Positions 34,474 to 44,896 of a stretch of 64,000 bases of DNA are shown here, one piece after another. The stretch is from Terriglobus sp. RCC_193 (GTDB lineage: Bacteria; Acidobacteriota; Terriglobia; Terriglobales; Acidobacteriaceae): assembly GCF_041355105.1 (NCBI RefSeq), contig NZ_JBFUPK010000002.1, forward strand, positions 186,001 through 250,000. The letters run 5' to 3'. Every line of letters starts with the position of its first letter. The stretch's first letter is position 1. The translations under genes and the position numbers were made by a program. The notes under the pieces are model-generated. The model did not search any database. It saw only the letters and a list, made by a program, of their open reading frames with translations, and had not been told where the DNA came from.

Positions 34474-36108
34474 TCAATTTGTGGCAGCAATCGCCGACAC
34501 AATCCGATCCATCGCCTTCATGTCATCGCTGGTGCGTGGCGTATGCGCGTTCACCATCACCGAGAAGATCAACGTCTGCCCGCTGGCGCAATCAATATAT
34601 CCCGACAGCGCACGCGCTTCGCTTAATGTTCCCGTCTTCGCGAACACATGGTCCTTCATGGGCGCACCGGGGAAACGCGCGCGCAATGTTCCGTCTTCGC
34701 CGCCCACTGGCAGAGTCGCCTTCCATGCCGCAAACCACGGCTGCGTGGCTGCATATTGCAGCAGCGTGGTGATCGCGCGTGGCGTGACAAGATCATGCCC
34801 GCTCAGCCCCGAGCCGTCGAAGAAGATGAAATCTTCCGGATCCACTCCTGCCCGCTGCGTCACAAACGTACGCACCACACGCGCCCCGCTCAACGTGGAA
34901 CCATTACCAAACGCCGCGCCAAGCTGATGCAGAAAAATCTCCGCATGAAGGTTCTGCGAAATTTTATTGGTCAGCATCATGTCCGTCGCAACAGTCTGCG
35001 ATGCAAATGATGCCAACACAACGTCACTGCCATTCGTAGAAGCCGAAGGAACATTTTCAGACGAAACAGCCGGGCGATGCGCCAATACGCCGGCCTCTGG
35101 CAGCGTCACCGGCTTACGCGCCTCCACGGTAAAACTGCCTTCATTCTGCGGCAGCCGATGCTTGCTCACAGGCTTCCCATCCACCTTGATGCCACGCTGT
35201 TCCAGCAGCATCTTGAACGCCGTAGCCGCATAGTCTGCGGGATCATTCATCGCAAGCTCTTCATTGTCCGGCGCGCTATCCACTGCAATCGAGCCATAGA
35301 TGCGGATATTGCGCGAATCCGGCATACGGTCGATGACCAGGTGCGAACCGCTCTTCGCATCGCCCGTCTTCGCATCCACCGTGTCGATGGAGTACCACGG
35401 CATTGCAGGTGAAAGCTCATACGTGATGGGGTCGCCAACCTTCGCACCCGGCTTCAGTTTGATGTTGATCAGGTTGTCATTGATGGTCAGCGCGGAGACA
35501 GGTGCACCATAACCCCAGACCGCATCGTCAATACTCCAATCCTCGGGATACGGCTCATAAGGGAACAGCGTGTCATCACCAACGATATTCCCCGCAACAT
35601 GTTTCAACCCCGTCGCAGCAACCTTATCCGCAAGCTGCGCCAGATATCGCAGCGGATCAACCGGCGGTGCATTCGGGTCAACCTTTGGTCGCTGCGCAGG
35701 TGAGAGATACGGCAACGTGGTGCCCGAAAGATTCGGGTCACCGTCACCCGCCAATTCCAGATCGCCTTCCAGATTGCCGTCGTGTATCGGCTTGAGAGGA
35801 TTTGCGATCACGCGCGTTTCAAAGGTCGTATCCGCACCAAGCAGCGCTATTGCCGTAGCCGTGGTGAACAGCTTCGCATTCGACGCGGGCTGAAATAGCT
35901 GCACATCGTTCATGGTGAACACCGGCGTTCCGTCCAGCTTCGTCACACGCACGCCCCAGTGTGCACGCACCACATTCGGCTCGCTGGTAATGCGCTGCAC
36001 ACGCTCCGACAGGGGCAGGCCGTCATACGTGGGTAGCGCCTGCGTCTGCCCACTGGCAGATGCAATCGACACAGAAAGCAACAGAACAGGCAGAAACCGG
36101 AAGCTCAT
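34474..36108 (-). CDS. dacB: D-alanyl-D-alanine carboxypeptidase/endopeptidase (PBP4, S13)
   Basis: A 544-residue exported penicillin-binding protein of the S13 family. The signal peptide is MSFRFLPVLLLSVSIASASG. The active-site motifs are in order: SxxK as SNAK (Ser76), SxN as SQN, and KTG as AKTGTL. Domains II and III are inserted between them, giving the usual S13 length. The longer frame to 36837 overlaps folP and is rejected. It trims or cuts peptidoglycan cross-links in the periplasm. It is divergent from folP by about 60 bases. Confidence 0.93.
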   Translation of the reverse strand: MSFRFLPVLLLSVSIASASGQTQALPTYDGLPLSERVQRITSEPNVVRAHWGVRVTKLDGTPVFTMNDVQLFQPASNAKLFTTATAIALLGADTTFETRVIANPLKPIHDGNLEGDLELAGDGDPNLSGTTLPYLSPAQRPKVDPNAPPVDPLRYLAQLADKVAATGLKHVAGNIVGDDTLFPYEPYPEDWSIDDAVWGYGAPVSALTINDNLINIKLKPGAKVGDPITYELSPAMPWYSIDTVDAKTGDAKSGSHLVIDRMPDSRNIRIYGSIAVDSAPDNEELAMNDPADYAATAFKMLLEQRGIKVDGKPVSKHRLPQNEGSFTVEARKPVTLPEAGVLAHRPAVSSENVPSASTNGSDVVLASFASQTVATDMMLTNKISQNLHAEIFLHQLGAAFGNGSTLSGARVVRTFVTQRAGVDPEDFIFFDGSGLSGHDLVTPRAITTLLQYAATQPWFAAWKATLPVGGEDGTLRARFPGAPMKDHVFAKTGTLSEARALSGYIDCASGQTLIFSVMVNAHTPRTSDDMKAMDRIVSAIAATN

Positions 36109-36168
36109 GCGGCTGAGTGTACCGCGTTCTGTGGCGTTTTCAACGGCAAGACCAGTTCGTTTCCTACA

Positions 36169-37086
36169 ATGGAAACTATGCAGATTGCACACCGCGGCGA
36201 ATATGAGTGGAAACTGCGCACACGCGCGTTGACGCTGGGGAAACGCACACTGGTCATGGGCATCCTCAATGCCACGCCGGACTCTTTCTCTGACGGCGGC
36301 GAGTACGTGTCCCCCGACACTGCCCTGCAACACGCGTTGTACATGCTGGACCACGGCGCCGACATCATCGACATTGGCGGGGAATCCACCCGCCCCGGCA
36401 CGGCAGCAGGCACCACAGACGCGGTGAGTACAGACGAAGAACAGGCCCGCATCCTGCCCCTGATTCGCAGTCTTATACACACGCGACCGGACACGATCAT
36501 CTCCGTAGACACCTACCGCGCCTCCACAGCGCGTGTTGCTATCGATGCAGGCGCAGAGATCGTCAACGATGTGAGCGGAATGCTGTGGGACCGCGACATG
36601 GCCTCTACCTGCGCGGAGTTGCGCTGCGGCGTCGTTGCCATGCACACACGCGGCCTGCCTTCTGAATGGGCCACGCAACCACGCCTGGAACCAGGCCGGA
36701 TCATTCCCACGGTGATGGACGAGCTCCGCGAAACCGCCTCGCGGCTGATGCTTGCAGGATGCAACCAATCCAGCATTGTCCTTGATCCGGGCTTTGGCTT
36801 TGGCAAAATCGGCAATGAAAACTGGACGTTGCTGCACGAGATGGATCGTCTTCAGGAACTCGGCTTCCCTCTGCTTGCAGGGCTTTCACGTAAAGGCTTC
36901 CTTGGCGACACGCTGCGAGACCCGGCTGGAGCAACACCTCCCGCGCCGCAGCAACGCGATGAAGCCACCGCAGCAGCAAACGTCATGGCCGCAATCGCGG
37001 GCGCACACATCGTCCGCGTTCACGATGTCCAGCGCACACGTGAAGCTGTCACCATCGCAGACAGACTTCGCGAAGCTGCTCTTTAA
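36169..37086 (+). CDS. folP: dihydropteroate synthase
   Basis: A 305-residue TIM-barrel enzyme that joins hydroxymethyl-dihydropterin pyrophosphate with p-aminobenzoate in folate synthesis; it is the target of sulfonamides. VMGILNATPDSFSDGG, ADIIDIGGESTRPG, ISVDTYRA, IVNDVSG, VLDPGFGFGK and GLSRKGFLG are all present, in this order. ATG 36169 and ATG 36178 are both possible starts. It is convergent with the DUF4175-like gene, seven bases apart. Confidence 0.97.
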   Translation: METMQIAHRGEYEWKLRTRALTLGKRTLVMGILNATPDSFSDGGEYVSPDTALQHALYMLDHGADIIDIGGESTRPGTAAGTTDAVSTDEEQARILPLIRSLIHTRPDTIISVDTYRASTARVAIDAGAEIVNDVSGMLWDRDMASTCAELRCGVVAMHTRGLPSEWATQPRLEPGRIIPTVMDELRETASRLMLAGCNQSSIVLDPGFGFGKIGNENWTLLHEMDRLQELGFPLLAGLSRKGFLGDTLRDPAGATPPAPQQRDEATAAANVMAAIAGAHIVRVHDVQRTREAVTIADRLREAAL

Positions 37087-37093
37087 ATCGCGT

Positions 37094-40000
37094 TTATCGG
37101 CTGCTGTTCTTGCTCAGCCGCCGATAATAATCCGCAACGGAATCGCTATATCCCGCCGGGATGGTCTGCGGAGTTCCCGTATGCGCTGTAGTTTCACCAC
37201 TGCGCTGTAACTCCAGTTCCAGGCGATCCACTGTGCGCAACACGTCGCTGTGCATCTGTTCCACCATCGCAGGATTCCCCGGGAACCGTTTCGGGTCCAG
37301 GTTCTGCATCTGCCGGGTCAACTCGGCAAGATCCTTCTGCGCCTGCGGATCATCCCGCACCATGCCGCGCAACGCCTGCAACTGTCGCAACGACTGCTGG
37401 AAATTTCGTTCCGTATCCGCGGGATTATCCGAGGTGTCTTTCGCGCCAACCGCAGTACCGCCACCAGCATAGGTGTTGTTGCCTGTATTGACGCCGCCAA
37501 AGACCGTGCCCCGATTTCCTCCGCCAGCATTCACGCGATTACCCAGATCACCAAGCTGGCCACCACGATCATCGGTAGCACCGTCGCGGCTATTACCGCG
37601 AGTCAAAGCGCCACCGCTACGATTGCCCGCTGTTTGCGCATTGCCGCTCTGACCTCCGCCATTTTGGCCGGACTGCGCACCGCCGCCTTGTTGCGATCCA
37701 TTGCCCTGCTGCTGTCCTTGGCCTTGCTGTCCGTTGCGATTCTGCGAATCATTCCCCTGCTGACCGCTGCCACCACGATTCAAGCCATTGCCCTGCCGCG
37801 AAGCCTGCATTGCCTGCAACTGCGAACGCAAACGCGCCACCTGCCCCAGTGCCGCTGTCTGATCAGGCTTGCCAGCGTCACCTGTGCGTTGTCCATTGCC
37901 ACTACCCACGGCGCCGGATGCTGCATGAAGTTGTTGCGACAACTTCGACAAGCCATCTGCAATGCCCTTCTCAGTACCGTTGCTGTTGGGATTAATGCCG
38001 CTGCGCAACCAATCCGCGCTACGCTGCATGCGATTGTCGAGATCGCTGTTGTCCATCTCCGACAACGCATCGCGCACCTTCTTCGCCGCATCCGGCTGGT
38101 TCGAAGCCATGCCCGACGCTGCGTCGCGCATGTTCTTCTGCAGCTTCGATAAGCTATCCGACAACTCTTGCCGATCACTCGCAAGCTGGTTTCGCTGCCG
38201 CATGAAGTTCTGAATGTCCTGCGGATTGAAACTGTGATTCTGTGTCTGCTTCGTGAAGTCATCCACGCGCTGCGCCTGCGCCTTTTCCTCCTGCTGAATA
38301 CGATCAGCCTCACGTGAAAGCTGTCCCATGCGATTGCCCGCAAGGTTCTGCTGCGCACCACCAAGCAAGCCCGTTGCCTCACGCAAACGCTCCGCCGCCT
38401 GCCGCTGCGCCTCCGCACTGCTGCTGTTTGCACCAGGCGCTCCCGCACGCTTCATCGCATCGCTGGCAGAGCGAACACGATTCAAAGCCTGTTCAATCCT
38501 CTGATCCGCACTCCCTTGCGATCCGCTACTACTACTGCGGGCCTGTTGCTGGCCGTTGTTGCCGGAAGAGGAAGTGCCCTGACCATTCTGCTGGCTTCCC
38601 TGTTGTCCACGTTGAGAAGAAGATTGTCCGCCCTGCGAAGAAGACTGCCCCTGTTGCCCGCTTTGCGATGAGCCCTGCTGACCATTCTGATTATTCTGTG
38701 CAATCTGCTCCATCTGCCGCTGCAACTGCTCCGCCTCACGACGCAACATCTCTTGCTGCCAACGCTCTTGAAACGCCTGCTGCGGATTCTTCTGTTGCTG
38801 CGCCAACTCCTCTTGTCGCTTCGCCAACGCATCCAGCTTCGCCAGCGCATCCTCCACCTGTTTCTGATGTTCTTCCTGCGGAGACGAGGTGCGGGCCGTC
38901 TCATACTGATTCTTCTCGGTATCTAACTCCAGGTCGAACAGCGAAGCCAGGTCGCGCCCCGTGCTGTTCCCACCACCACCTCCCCCACCTCCCTGCTGTC
39001 CAAATGCCACCTGGATCTGCCGGAACGTGGCCTCTGCGCGCAGCAACGCCTGCAATGCTTTCTGTTCTGATGCGAGAGCGCCCTGCCACTTCGTCACAGC
39101 CAGCTTCTCGCTTGCAGGCAGCATGTTCTTCGCTGCCTCCTGCATGGCTTTGTCAAAAGTAGTGAACTCCTCATTCGCTTCAGAAAGATCGCGACTGTTC
39201 ACGCGCACACTCAACGCATTCACCTGATCTCGCAGCTTACTCTGCGCGCCGGACAGAAAATCTCCCTGCGCCTTTGCAGTCTTCTCCGTGGCAGTCTTGT
39301 CGTTGATCTGCTTCCACGTCTGCTCAATCAACTCTTTCTGTCGCCGCGAAATATCCGTCTGGTTGCTGCCCTGCTGTCCGCCTCCTCCTCCACCGCCACC
39401 ACCCTGCTGCGACTGCGAAAACTCACGCTCAAACGGGTCCGCCTGGATAAACGAAATATCCGTGCGCGACTCCGCATGACCATCGCGCGCCGTCGCATAC
39501 AGGCTGATGAGGTCACCCGGCTGCATTTTGAAATCTTCCAGCCGCAATGTGTACTTCCCATCGGCATCGCGCGCACCCGGCTTGTTCAATATGGCAATGT
39601 CTTTATCCGGGCCACCATTCACGCTGTAATGCAGATGCATATCGCGCAGTCCAAACTGCGCACCGCCCTTCACGCCGATCGTCACCTCCTCGATCGGACT
39701 GGCACGATAGTCGCGCCCCGGCTTCTCAATCGCAATCTGCGGTGGTTCTGCCTTATCGGTTGCAATGAAATAGTCCTCGCTCAAGCGCACCGGCTTGCCA
39801 TCGGCGGTTCCTGCAACGTGATACGCCCCATCCTTGGCCATCGCAATCGTTCCCTTGTAACGATTGCCTTCCACAGGCTGCAGATGAATCGTGCGCCCAT
39901 CATCCAGCGAAAGGTTGCCATCCTTCAGAGGGCGGTCCATCTCGATCTGTAACTCTGCCTGCGTGCCTTCAATCGCGCGCAGATCGCCTGCATGTTCCTG

Positions 40001-40894
40001 CGTCTCTGTCTTCAACCCCGTCCACGCAGGATAGTGATACGTCACCTTCACTGATTTCACCGCGGCAAGATCCGCCACGCGCACTGTGTGATGTTCGGAA
40101 GTCAACGGCCCTGCAGTAACGTAATACTCCACATCCTCAGGCAAACCGGTAAATGTGAACTGATAGCTCGCATTGCCCGTTGCCGATGGAATCGCCTGCA
40201 TCGCCACCGGCTCCCATCCATTGCTGCTGTGAAAACGCGCAAACAACTCCACGCGTTCCGGATGCAGATTCGTCACCTCTGCCGTGATGAGTTGATCGCT
40301 ATTACGACGCACCGTCACATCGCCGGGCTGCACCGCAATCGCATACAACGGCTGCACAGCTTTTCGTTCACCACGCCACAGCAGCGACGCTCCATAACCC
40401 ACATACCCCGGCGCAGCAAAAATCATCCACAACAAGGCCGCAAGACACGCAACGCCAGCACCAGCGAACATCGCCAGCGTGGACGCTGACACAACTGAGT
40501 GCGGTTCTACATTTTCTGTGCGCGTCAGCGTGTCCGCAGCAAGCAACTCAACAAACGGATTCGCCTCTTCCTCACGCTGACGGAACGTCGTTAAACGATC
40601 TTCAAGTTCAGGATGCGAAGCCTCCACACTCGCGATCGCACGCGATGCCGTCATCCGCCACAATGGCCATGCAATCCCTGCACACGCAACAACAACAAGC
40701 ACTGCAAGCAAAACCGCGCGCGACTGCACCGTGCCCGCATGAGGAAACGCATAATGATTCAGCAGCAACACCAGCACCAGCGTCATCACCAGCGCTGTTG
40801 CAAAGAAGATCGCCACGCCACGCACGCCGGCCCGCACCTGCAACCGTTGCTGGATGCGTGCAATATAACTGCGGAGTTCGCCCTGATAACTCAT
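37094..40894 (-). CDS. DUF4175-like membrane protein with disordered Gln/Gly-rich tail
   Basis: A 1266-residue protein, last gene of the MoxR operon. It starts at ATG 40894, overlapping the BatA-like stop by four bases (ATGA); the longer frame to 40984 is rejected. The N-terminus has three transmembrane segments (GVAIFFATALVMTLVLVLLL, AVLLAVLVVVACAGIAW, MFAGAGVACLAALLWMIF). A beta-rich, probably periplasmic part follows, then long coiled coils (KRQEELAQQQKNPQQAFQER and similar). Large stretches are rich in Gln, Gly, Ser and Asn. DUF4175 membership is judged by layout and length. Role is unknown; a scaffold is likely. Confidence 0.72.
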   Translation of the reverse strand: MSYQGELRSYIARIQQRLQVRAGVRGVAIFFATALVMTLVLVLLLNHYAFPHAGTVQSRAVLLAVLVVVACAGIAWPLWRMTASRAIASVEASHPELEDRLTTFRQREEEANPFVELLAADTLTRTENVEPHSVVSASTLAMFAGAGVACLAALLWMIFAAPGYVGYGASLLWRGERKAVQPLYAIAVQPGDVTVRRNSDQLITAEVTNLHPERVELFARFHSSNGWEPVAMQAIPSATGNASYQFTFTGLPEDVEYYVTAGPLTSEHHTVRVADLAAVKSVKVTYHYPAWTGLKTETQEHAGDLRAIEGTQAELQIEMDRPLKDGNLSLDDGRTIHLQPVEGNRYKGTIAMAKDGAYHVAGTADGKPVRLSEDYFIATDKAEPPQIAIEKPGRDYRASPIEEVTIGVKGGAQFGLRDMHLHYSVNGGPDKDIAILNKPGARDADGKYTLRLEDFKMQPGDLISLYATARDGHAESRTDISFIQADPFEREFSQSQQGGGGGGGGGQQGSNQTDISRRQKELIEQTWKQINDKTATEKTAKAQGDFLSGAQSKLRDQVNALSVRVNSRDLSEANEEFTTFDKAMQEAAKNMLPASEKLAVTKWQGALASEQKALQALLRAEATFRQIQVAFGQQGGGGGGGGNSTGRDLASLFDLELDTEKNQYETARTSSPQEEHQKQVEDALAKLDALAKRQEELAQQQKNPQQAFQERWQQEMLRREAEQLQRQMEQIAQNNQNGQQGSSQSGQQGQSSSQGGQSSSQRGQQGSQQNGQGTSSSGNNGQQQARSSSSGSQGSADQRIEQALNRVRSASDAMKRAGAPGANSSSAEAQRQAAERLREATGLLGGAQQNLAGNRMGQLSREADRIQQEEKAQAQRVDDFTKQTQNHSFNPQDIQNFMRQRNQLASDRQELSDSLSKLQKNMRDAASGMASNQPDAAKKVRDALSEMDNSDLDNRMQRSADWLRSGINPNSNGTEKGIADGLSKLSQQLHAASGAVGSGNGQRTGDAGKPDQTAALGQVARLRSQLQAMQASRQGNGLNRGGSGQQGNDSQNRNGQQGQGQQQGNGSQQGGGAQSGQNGGGQSGNAQTAGNRSGGALTRGNSRDGATDDRGGQLGDLGNRVNAGGGNRGTVFGGVNTGNNTYAGGGTAVGAKDTSDNPADTERNFQQSLRQLQALRGMVRDDPQAQKDLAELTRQMQNLDPKRFPGNPAMVEQMHSDVLRTVDRLELELQRSGETTAHTGTPQTIPAGYSDSVADYYRRLSKNSSR

Positions 40895-42924
40895 GCATCC
40901 TCCCGCTGTGTGGCCATGTAGCTGCCGGAGAGCGTTGTCTCCGCAATCGCTACGAGGAGTGCCAGCAGCATAACCCACCACCACAAGCTCACGCGCTGAA
41001 ATTTCGCATCATTAGTCGCTGCAACAGTTTGACTCTGCGCTTCACCGCTGTTGCTTCCCGCCCACAACTGCTGCAAATCCTGCGGCATCGGCTCCAGATC
41101 GCTTTCCAGTCGATTCGCATTCACGCCAATCACCGCATCCCGACTGCTGGCAAAATGCACACTGTAAAAACCAGTGCGCTCCAACCGGAATGTCTGCGCC
41201 GTACGCGTTTCCTCCAACGACAGCGCACGCTTCATGTCCGGATCGATTACTTCGACATTCGCTGTCGATGCATTTCCAGAACGCAATACTACAAAGCTAT
41301 CCACCATGCGCGAACCAGCCAGTCGCTCTGCACCGGCAAGATACCGCGCGCTGCGATCGACAAACGCAACAAACACCGGATGCAGCGGCAGATCGTTCGT
41401 CAGGTTATCTAACCCTGTGGTCAGCAGCAGTACATGCCCTTCGCCCATCGCACGATCCAGCAGCAACGGCGTTCCATCATTCAGCCGCGCCAGCACACGC
41501 GCATTCGACGCATCCACCTGCGATGCATAAAGGATCTTCGCCTCTGCCCATCCGCCGTTGTCACGCCCCGGCTGCGCATCCTGCAGCGCAGGATGTGTAA
41601 AGTCCACCTGCCCCACCGTTGCCGGCGCATTCGCACTATAGCTGCGCGTATCCTTCACATCGCTGCCCCACAGCGGGATACGCGCATGATGCCCCGCAGC
41701 CGTTCCCAGCGCGATCAGGACATTGCCACCCTTCTGCACGTAGTCCTGCAGATTGTGTTCAAAGATGGAAGGCAGCGCCACCGCATCCGACAAGACCACA
41801 AACGCAAATCGCGAAGGATCAAGATCATTCGCAGCAGCCGCACTCGTACTCTGCAACGTGAATGAAGCACGCGCCGCGGCCGCCAGCGCCGAACCGTAAT
41901 ACACCTCCGAACGAGCATCGCCAATGCCATGCAGAAACAACACCTTCTCCGGATCAGAACGTCGGATCGCAAAATAACTCACATCGTCTGCAGCAAACGC
42001 ATCGCCGCCATCAATGCGTGCCTCACAGCGATTGAATCCATAAGCCACATCCAACGGCGCAAACTCCACCGTGGCACTGCCGTTCTCCGGCACGTCCACC
42101 TGCTTCGTTGCAACAATGTGCCCATTCACCAGCAGCGACACACTTTTCTTCGCCGCACGCGCATGGAATCCAGTCACCGTAACGCGTGCGCGTGACTGCT
42201 TCGGGTCTTTCACATCCGCAATCTCCGCGGGCGCATCCACACTGGCCACAGTCCAGTTCTCCGTGGAATTCCCTTTTGCCACCTGGTGCAACGTCAGCAC
42301 CACATCCGGCGGCAACACCATGTCCGCAAAGCTCGCAGGCACTGCAGACTTCTGCATGTCGCTGAACAGATGCAGGTCCGCAGGCTGCCTGCTCCCCTCG
42401 CGCAGCGAACGCAGCGTGCGCGCCAGTTCGCCATAACTCGCATGGCCATCGCCTGGCTGAATGCTCTCCAGCGCGGACCGCAGCTGCGACCCATCTTCCG
42501 TCGCTTGCGTCAGCACCTGGACTTGGCCACCCAACGCAATCACCTGTGCCCGCTGCGAAGCAGTCCGTTTCGCCAGCATCTCCAGCGCCGCACGCTTCGC
42601 ATCTTCAAAGCGAGTACCCGCACGCATGCTGTACGAGTTATCCAGCACAATCATCAGCAACCGTCCGGCAGGATCAGCCGCAGGCCGCTTCACAAATGGA
42701 TTCGCAAATGCCAGCACCACCAGCAACACCAGCGCCGCACGCAATACAAATAACAACAGGTACTTCAATCGCCGATGCTTCGTGGAGCTCTGCGTGCCGC
42801 GTTCAAAAAACATCAGCGACCCGACAGGACGCGGCACCGTGACATGACGCCGCAGCAGGTGCACAAACACCGGCACCCCCAGCGCAAGAAATCCCCCAAG
42901 AAACCACGGCGCAAGAAATCCCAC
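40891..42924 (-). CDS. BatA-like VWA membrane protein
   Basis: A 677-residue protein. The N-terminal double-membrane-segment domain is of the BatA type (FLAPWFLGGFLALGVPVFVHLLRR, YLLLFVLRAALVLLVVLAFANPF). A VWA domain follows with the metal site DNSYS (95-99). The C-terminus has a glutamine-amidotransferase-like segment and a last transmembrane helix (WWWVMLLALLVAIAETTL). GTG 42924 has AAAGGAG twelve bases upstream. It likely binds substrates or partners of the MoxR ATPase at the membrane. Confidence 0.85.
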   Translation of the reverse strand: MGFLAPWFLGGFLALGVPVFVHLLRRHVTVPRPVGSLMFFERGTQSSTKHRRLKYLLLFVLRAALVLLVVLAFANPFVKRPAADPAGRLLMIVLDNSYSMRAGTRFEDAKRAALEMLAKRTASQRAQVIALGGQVQVLTQATEDGSQLRSALESIQPGDGHASYGELARTLRSLREGSRQPADLHLFSDMQKSAVPASFADMVLPPDVVLTLHQVAKGNSTENWTVASVDAPAEIADVKDPKQSRARVTVTGFHARAAKKSVSLLVNGHIVATKQVDVPENGSATVEFAPLDVAYGFNRCEARIDGGDAFAADDVSYFAIRRSDPEKVLFLHGIGDARSEVYYGSALAAAARASFTLQSTSAAAANDLDPSRFAFVVLSDAVALPSIFEHNLQDYVQKGGNVLIALGTAAGHHARIPLWGSDVKDTRSYSANAPATVGQVDFTHPALQDAQPGRDNGGWAEAKILYASQVDASNARVLARLNDGTPLLLDRAMGEGHVLLLTTGLDNLTNDLPLHPVFVAFVDRSARYLAGAERLAGSRMVDSFVVLRSGNASTANVEVIDPDMKRALSLEETRTAQTFRLERTGFYSVHFASSRDAVIGVNANRLESDLEPMPQDLQQLWAGSNSGEAQSQTVAATNDAKFQRVSLWWWVMLLALLVAIAETTLSGSYMATQREDA

Positions 42925-42962
42925 GGCTTAACGCATCTCCTTTCCACGCTGATCGTTCGTCG

Positions 42963-43853
42963 TCACGCATTCCCTCGCTGGCGCAGCGTCAAATACTCAC
43001 GCAACGCTTGATCCAATGGCTGATCCGTTAGCAACAGCCGATAATCCAGTCCGGCAGCACGCGCCTTCGAGCGCAGCGCTTCGATGTGCGCCTGCATTTT
43101 TTGTCGATACGTCGTCTTCGCATACTCCGGAATCACTTCAATGCGTTGGTCCGTTTCAAGATCAACAAGCACTGAGGCTGATCTCAACTCCATCTGCACT
43201 TCCTGCGGGTCCAGCACATGAAACAGCACCACTTCATTCCCGTGAAAGCGCAACGGCTCAATCGTCTTCACAATCAACTCCGGCTCTTCATAAAAATCCG
43301 AGATCACCACGGCAATCCCGCGCCGGTGTAACAACTGCTGAAAGTGATGCAGCGGCTTACCAAAATCCGTCCGCGCTCGCGGCTCTGCGTGTTCGAGCCC
43401 GCCCAGTAATCGCGCCATCTGCCCTGACCGCGCGGAAGGCCGCACATACTCGCGCACCTCGTCATCAAACACGATCAGCCCCGCGGCATCACGCTGCTTC
43501 TTGATCGCCATGTAAAACAACGAAGCCGCAAGATATCGCGCATAATCCATCTTGGAAACATTCGCGCTCGCCAACTGCATGCTGTTGCTGGCATCCAGCA
43601 GCACCGTCAACTGCGAATTCGTCTCGCCGCGATATCGCTTGATGTAAGTGCGATCGGTGCGTCCAAACAGGTTCCAGTCCACATGCCGCAGATCATCACC
43701 CGGCGTATACGCGCGGTACTCCGCAAACTCCTGCGAGAAGCCGAAGTCTGGTGACCGGTGCAGCCCGCCCACAAAACCATCCACCACCGTCTTCGCCAGC
43801 AAGTCCAGCGAAGAGATGGCCGACAACACCGCAGGTTGTAAAAATCGCTGCAA
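42963..43853 (-). CDS. DUF58 protein
   Basis: A 296-residue protein with the DUF58 signature YTPGDDLRHVDWNLFGRTDR (about 49-68), followed by a VWA-like strand with DASNS (87-91), a good metal site. The start is TTG 43853 with AAGGAG six bases upstream. DUF58 proteins are constant partners of MoxR ATPases. The stop of the MoxR gene lies three bases upstream. Confidence 0.92.
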   Translation of the reverse strand: MQRFLQPAVLSAISSLDLLAKTVVDGFVGGLHRSPDFGFSQEFAEYRAYTPGDDLRHVDWNLFGRTDRTYIKRYRGETNSQLTVLLDASNSMQLASANVSKMDYARYLAASLFYMAIKKQRDAAGLIVFDDEVREYVRPSARSGQMARLLGGLEHAEPRARTDFGKPLHHFQQLLHRRGIAVVISDFYEEPELIVKTIEPLRFHGNEVVLFHVLDPQEVQMELRSASVLVDLETDQRIEVIPEYAKTTYRQKMQAHIEALRSKARAAGLDYRLLLTDQPLDQALREYLTLRQRGNA

Positions 43854-43856
43854 CCG

Positions 43857-44879
43857 TTACTCCTTCGGCCGTGGCACAGTGGCAATCAACCGCGTAAGAA
43901 TGTTGTCCGCATCCACACGCTCTGACTCCGCATGGAAATTCAACAGGATGCGATGCCGCAGCACAGGAATCACTACGGCAGTAATGTCCTCCTGCGCCAC
44001 GTGATATCGCTTCCGCGACAACGCACGCGCCTTCGCAGCCAACACAATAAACTGCGCCGCACGGATACTGCCGCCATAGCTCACATACTTCTTTACAAAC
44101 TCCGGCGCATTGTCACTCTTATGTCGCGTCGCACGGACAATGTCCACCACGTAACGCGCCAGCGTCTCCGAGATGGGCACCTCACGCACCAGGCTTTGAA
44201 AATCAAGCAGCTCTTCCGCAGAAGTAACAGGAGTAATGATGGGCACGCGTGTTGTCGTGGTTAAATCAACAACCTTCAACTCATCCTCAGAACTCAGGTA
44301 ATCCAACACCGCATTGAATAGGAAGCGATCCAACTGCGCCTCCGGCAGCGGATAGGTCCCTTCCAGTTCAATCGGGTTCTGCGTAGCCAGCACAAAGAAG
44401 GGCGACGGCAGTTTGTAAATATGCCCACGCACCGTGCATGACCGCTCCTGCATCGCCTCCAGTAGCGCAGCCTGCGTCTTTGGCGGTGTGCGATTGATCT
44501 CATCGGCAAGAATCACATTGCCAAAGATTGGCCCCTGCACAAACGTCCATCGACGATGCCCGGTCGAAGCGTCTTCTTCAATAATGTCCGTGCCGGTAAT
44601 GTCCGAAGGCATCAGGTCAGGCGTGAATTGAATGCGCCGAAACTCCAGCCCCAGCGCCTCTGCAACCGTGCGCACCATCAGCGTCTTCGCCGTCCCAGGC
44701 ATACCGGTCAGCAAACAATGACCACCGACAAACAATGCGATGAGCACCTGCTCAATCACATCATCCTGCCCAACAATGACCTGGCGAACCTGCTGGACAA
44801 TGCTCTCGCGCACCGCATGGAATCGTTCAATGCGCTGCTGAAGTTGTGCTGCATTCGGAGGAAGATCGGTGAAAGCCAT
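43857..44879 (-). CDS. MoxR-family AAA+ ATPase
   Basis: A 340-residue MoxR ATPase, a chaperone-like AAA+ protein. Walker A is GMPGTAKT (59-66), Walker B is ILADEINR (123-130), sensor 1 is FVLATQNPIE, and the C-terminal lid has GGSIRAAQFIVLAAKARAL. A GTG at 44900 extends the frame by seven codons; ATG 44879 has AAGGA upstream and is preferred. It uses ATP to mature or remodel partner proteins, together with DUF58 and VWA proteins encoded next to it. Confidence 0.93.
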   Translation of the reverse strand: MAFTDLPPNAAQLQQRIERFHAVRESIVQQVRQVIVGQDDVIEQVLIALFVGGHCLLTGMPGTAKTLMVRTVAEALGLEFRRIQFTPDLMPSDITGTDIIEEDASTGHRRWTFVQGPIFGNVILADEINRTPPKTQAALLEAMQERSCTVRGHIYKLPSPFFVLATQNPIELEGTYPLPEAQLDRFLFNAVLDYLSSEDELKVVDLTTTTRVPIITPVTSAEELLDFQSLVREVPISETLARYVVDIVRATRHKSDNAPEFVKKYVSYGGSIRAAQFIVLAAKARALSRKRYHVAQEDITAVVIPVLRHRILLNFHAESERVDADNILTRLIATVPRPKE

Positions 44880-44896
44880 CTGGTCTCGCGTTCCTT

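Noticed and set aside
34474-36837. Open frame of 787 codons around the carboxypeptidase
   Set aside because: The first 243 codons overlap folP on the other strand and show no domain; the signal peptide starts at 36108.
37094-40984. Extended start of the DUF4175-like gene at 40984
   Set aside because: It would overlap the BatA-like gene by 94 bases; ATG 40894 overlaps the stop by four bases, as at the other junctions of the operon.
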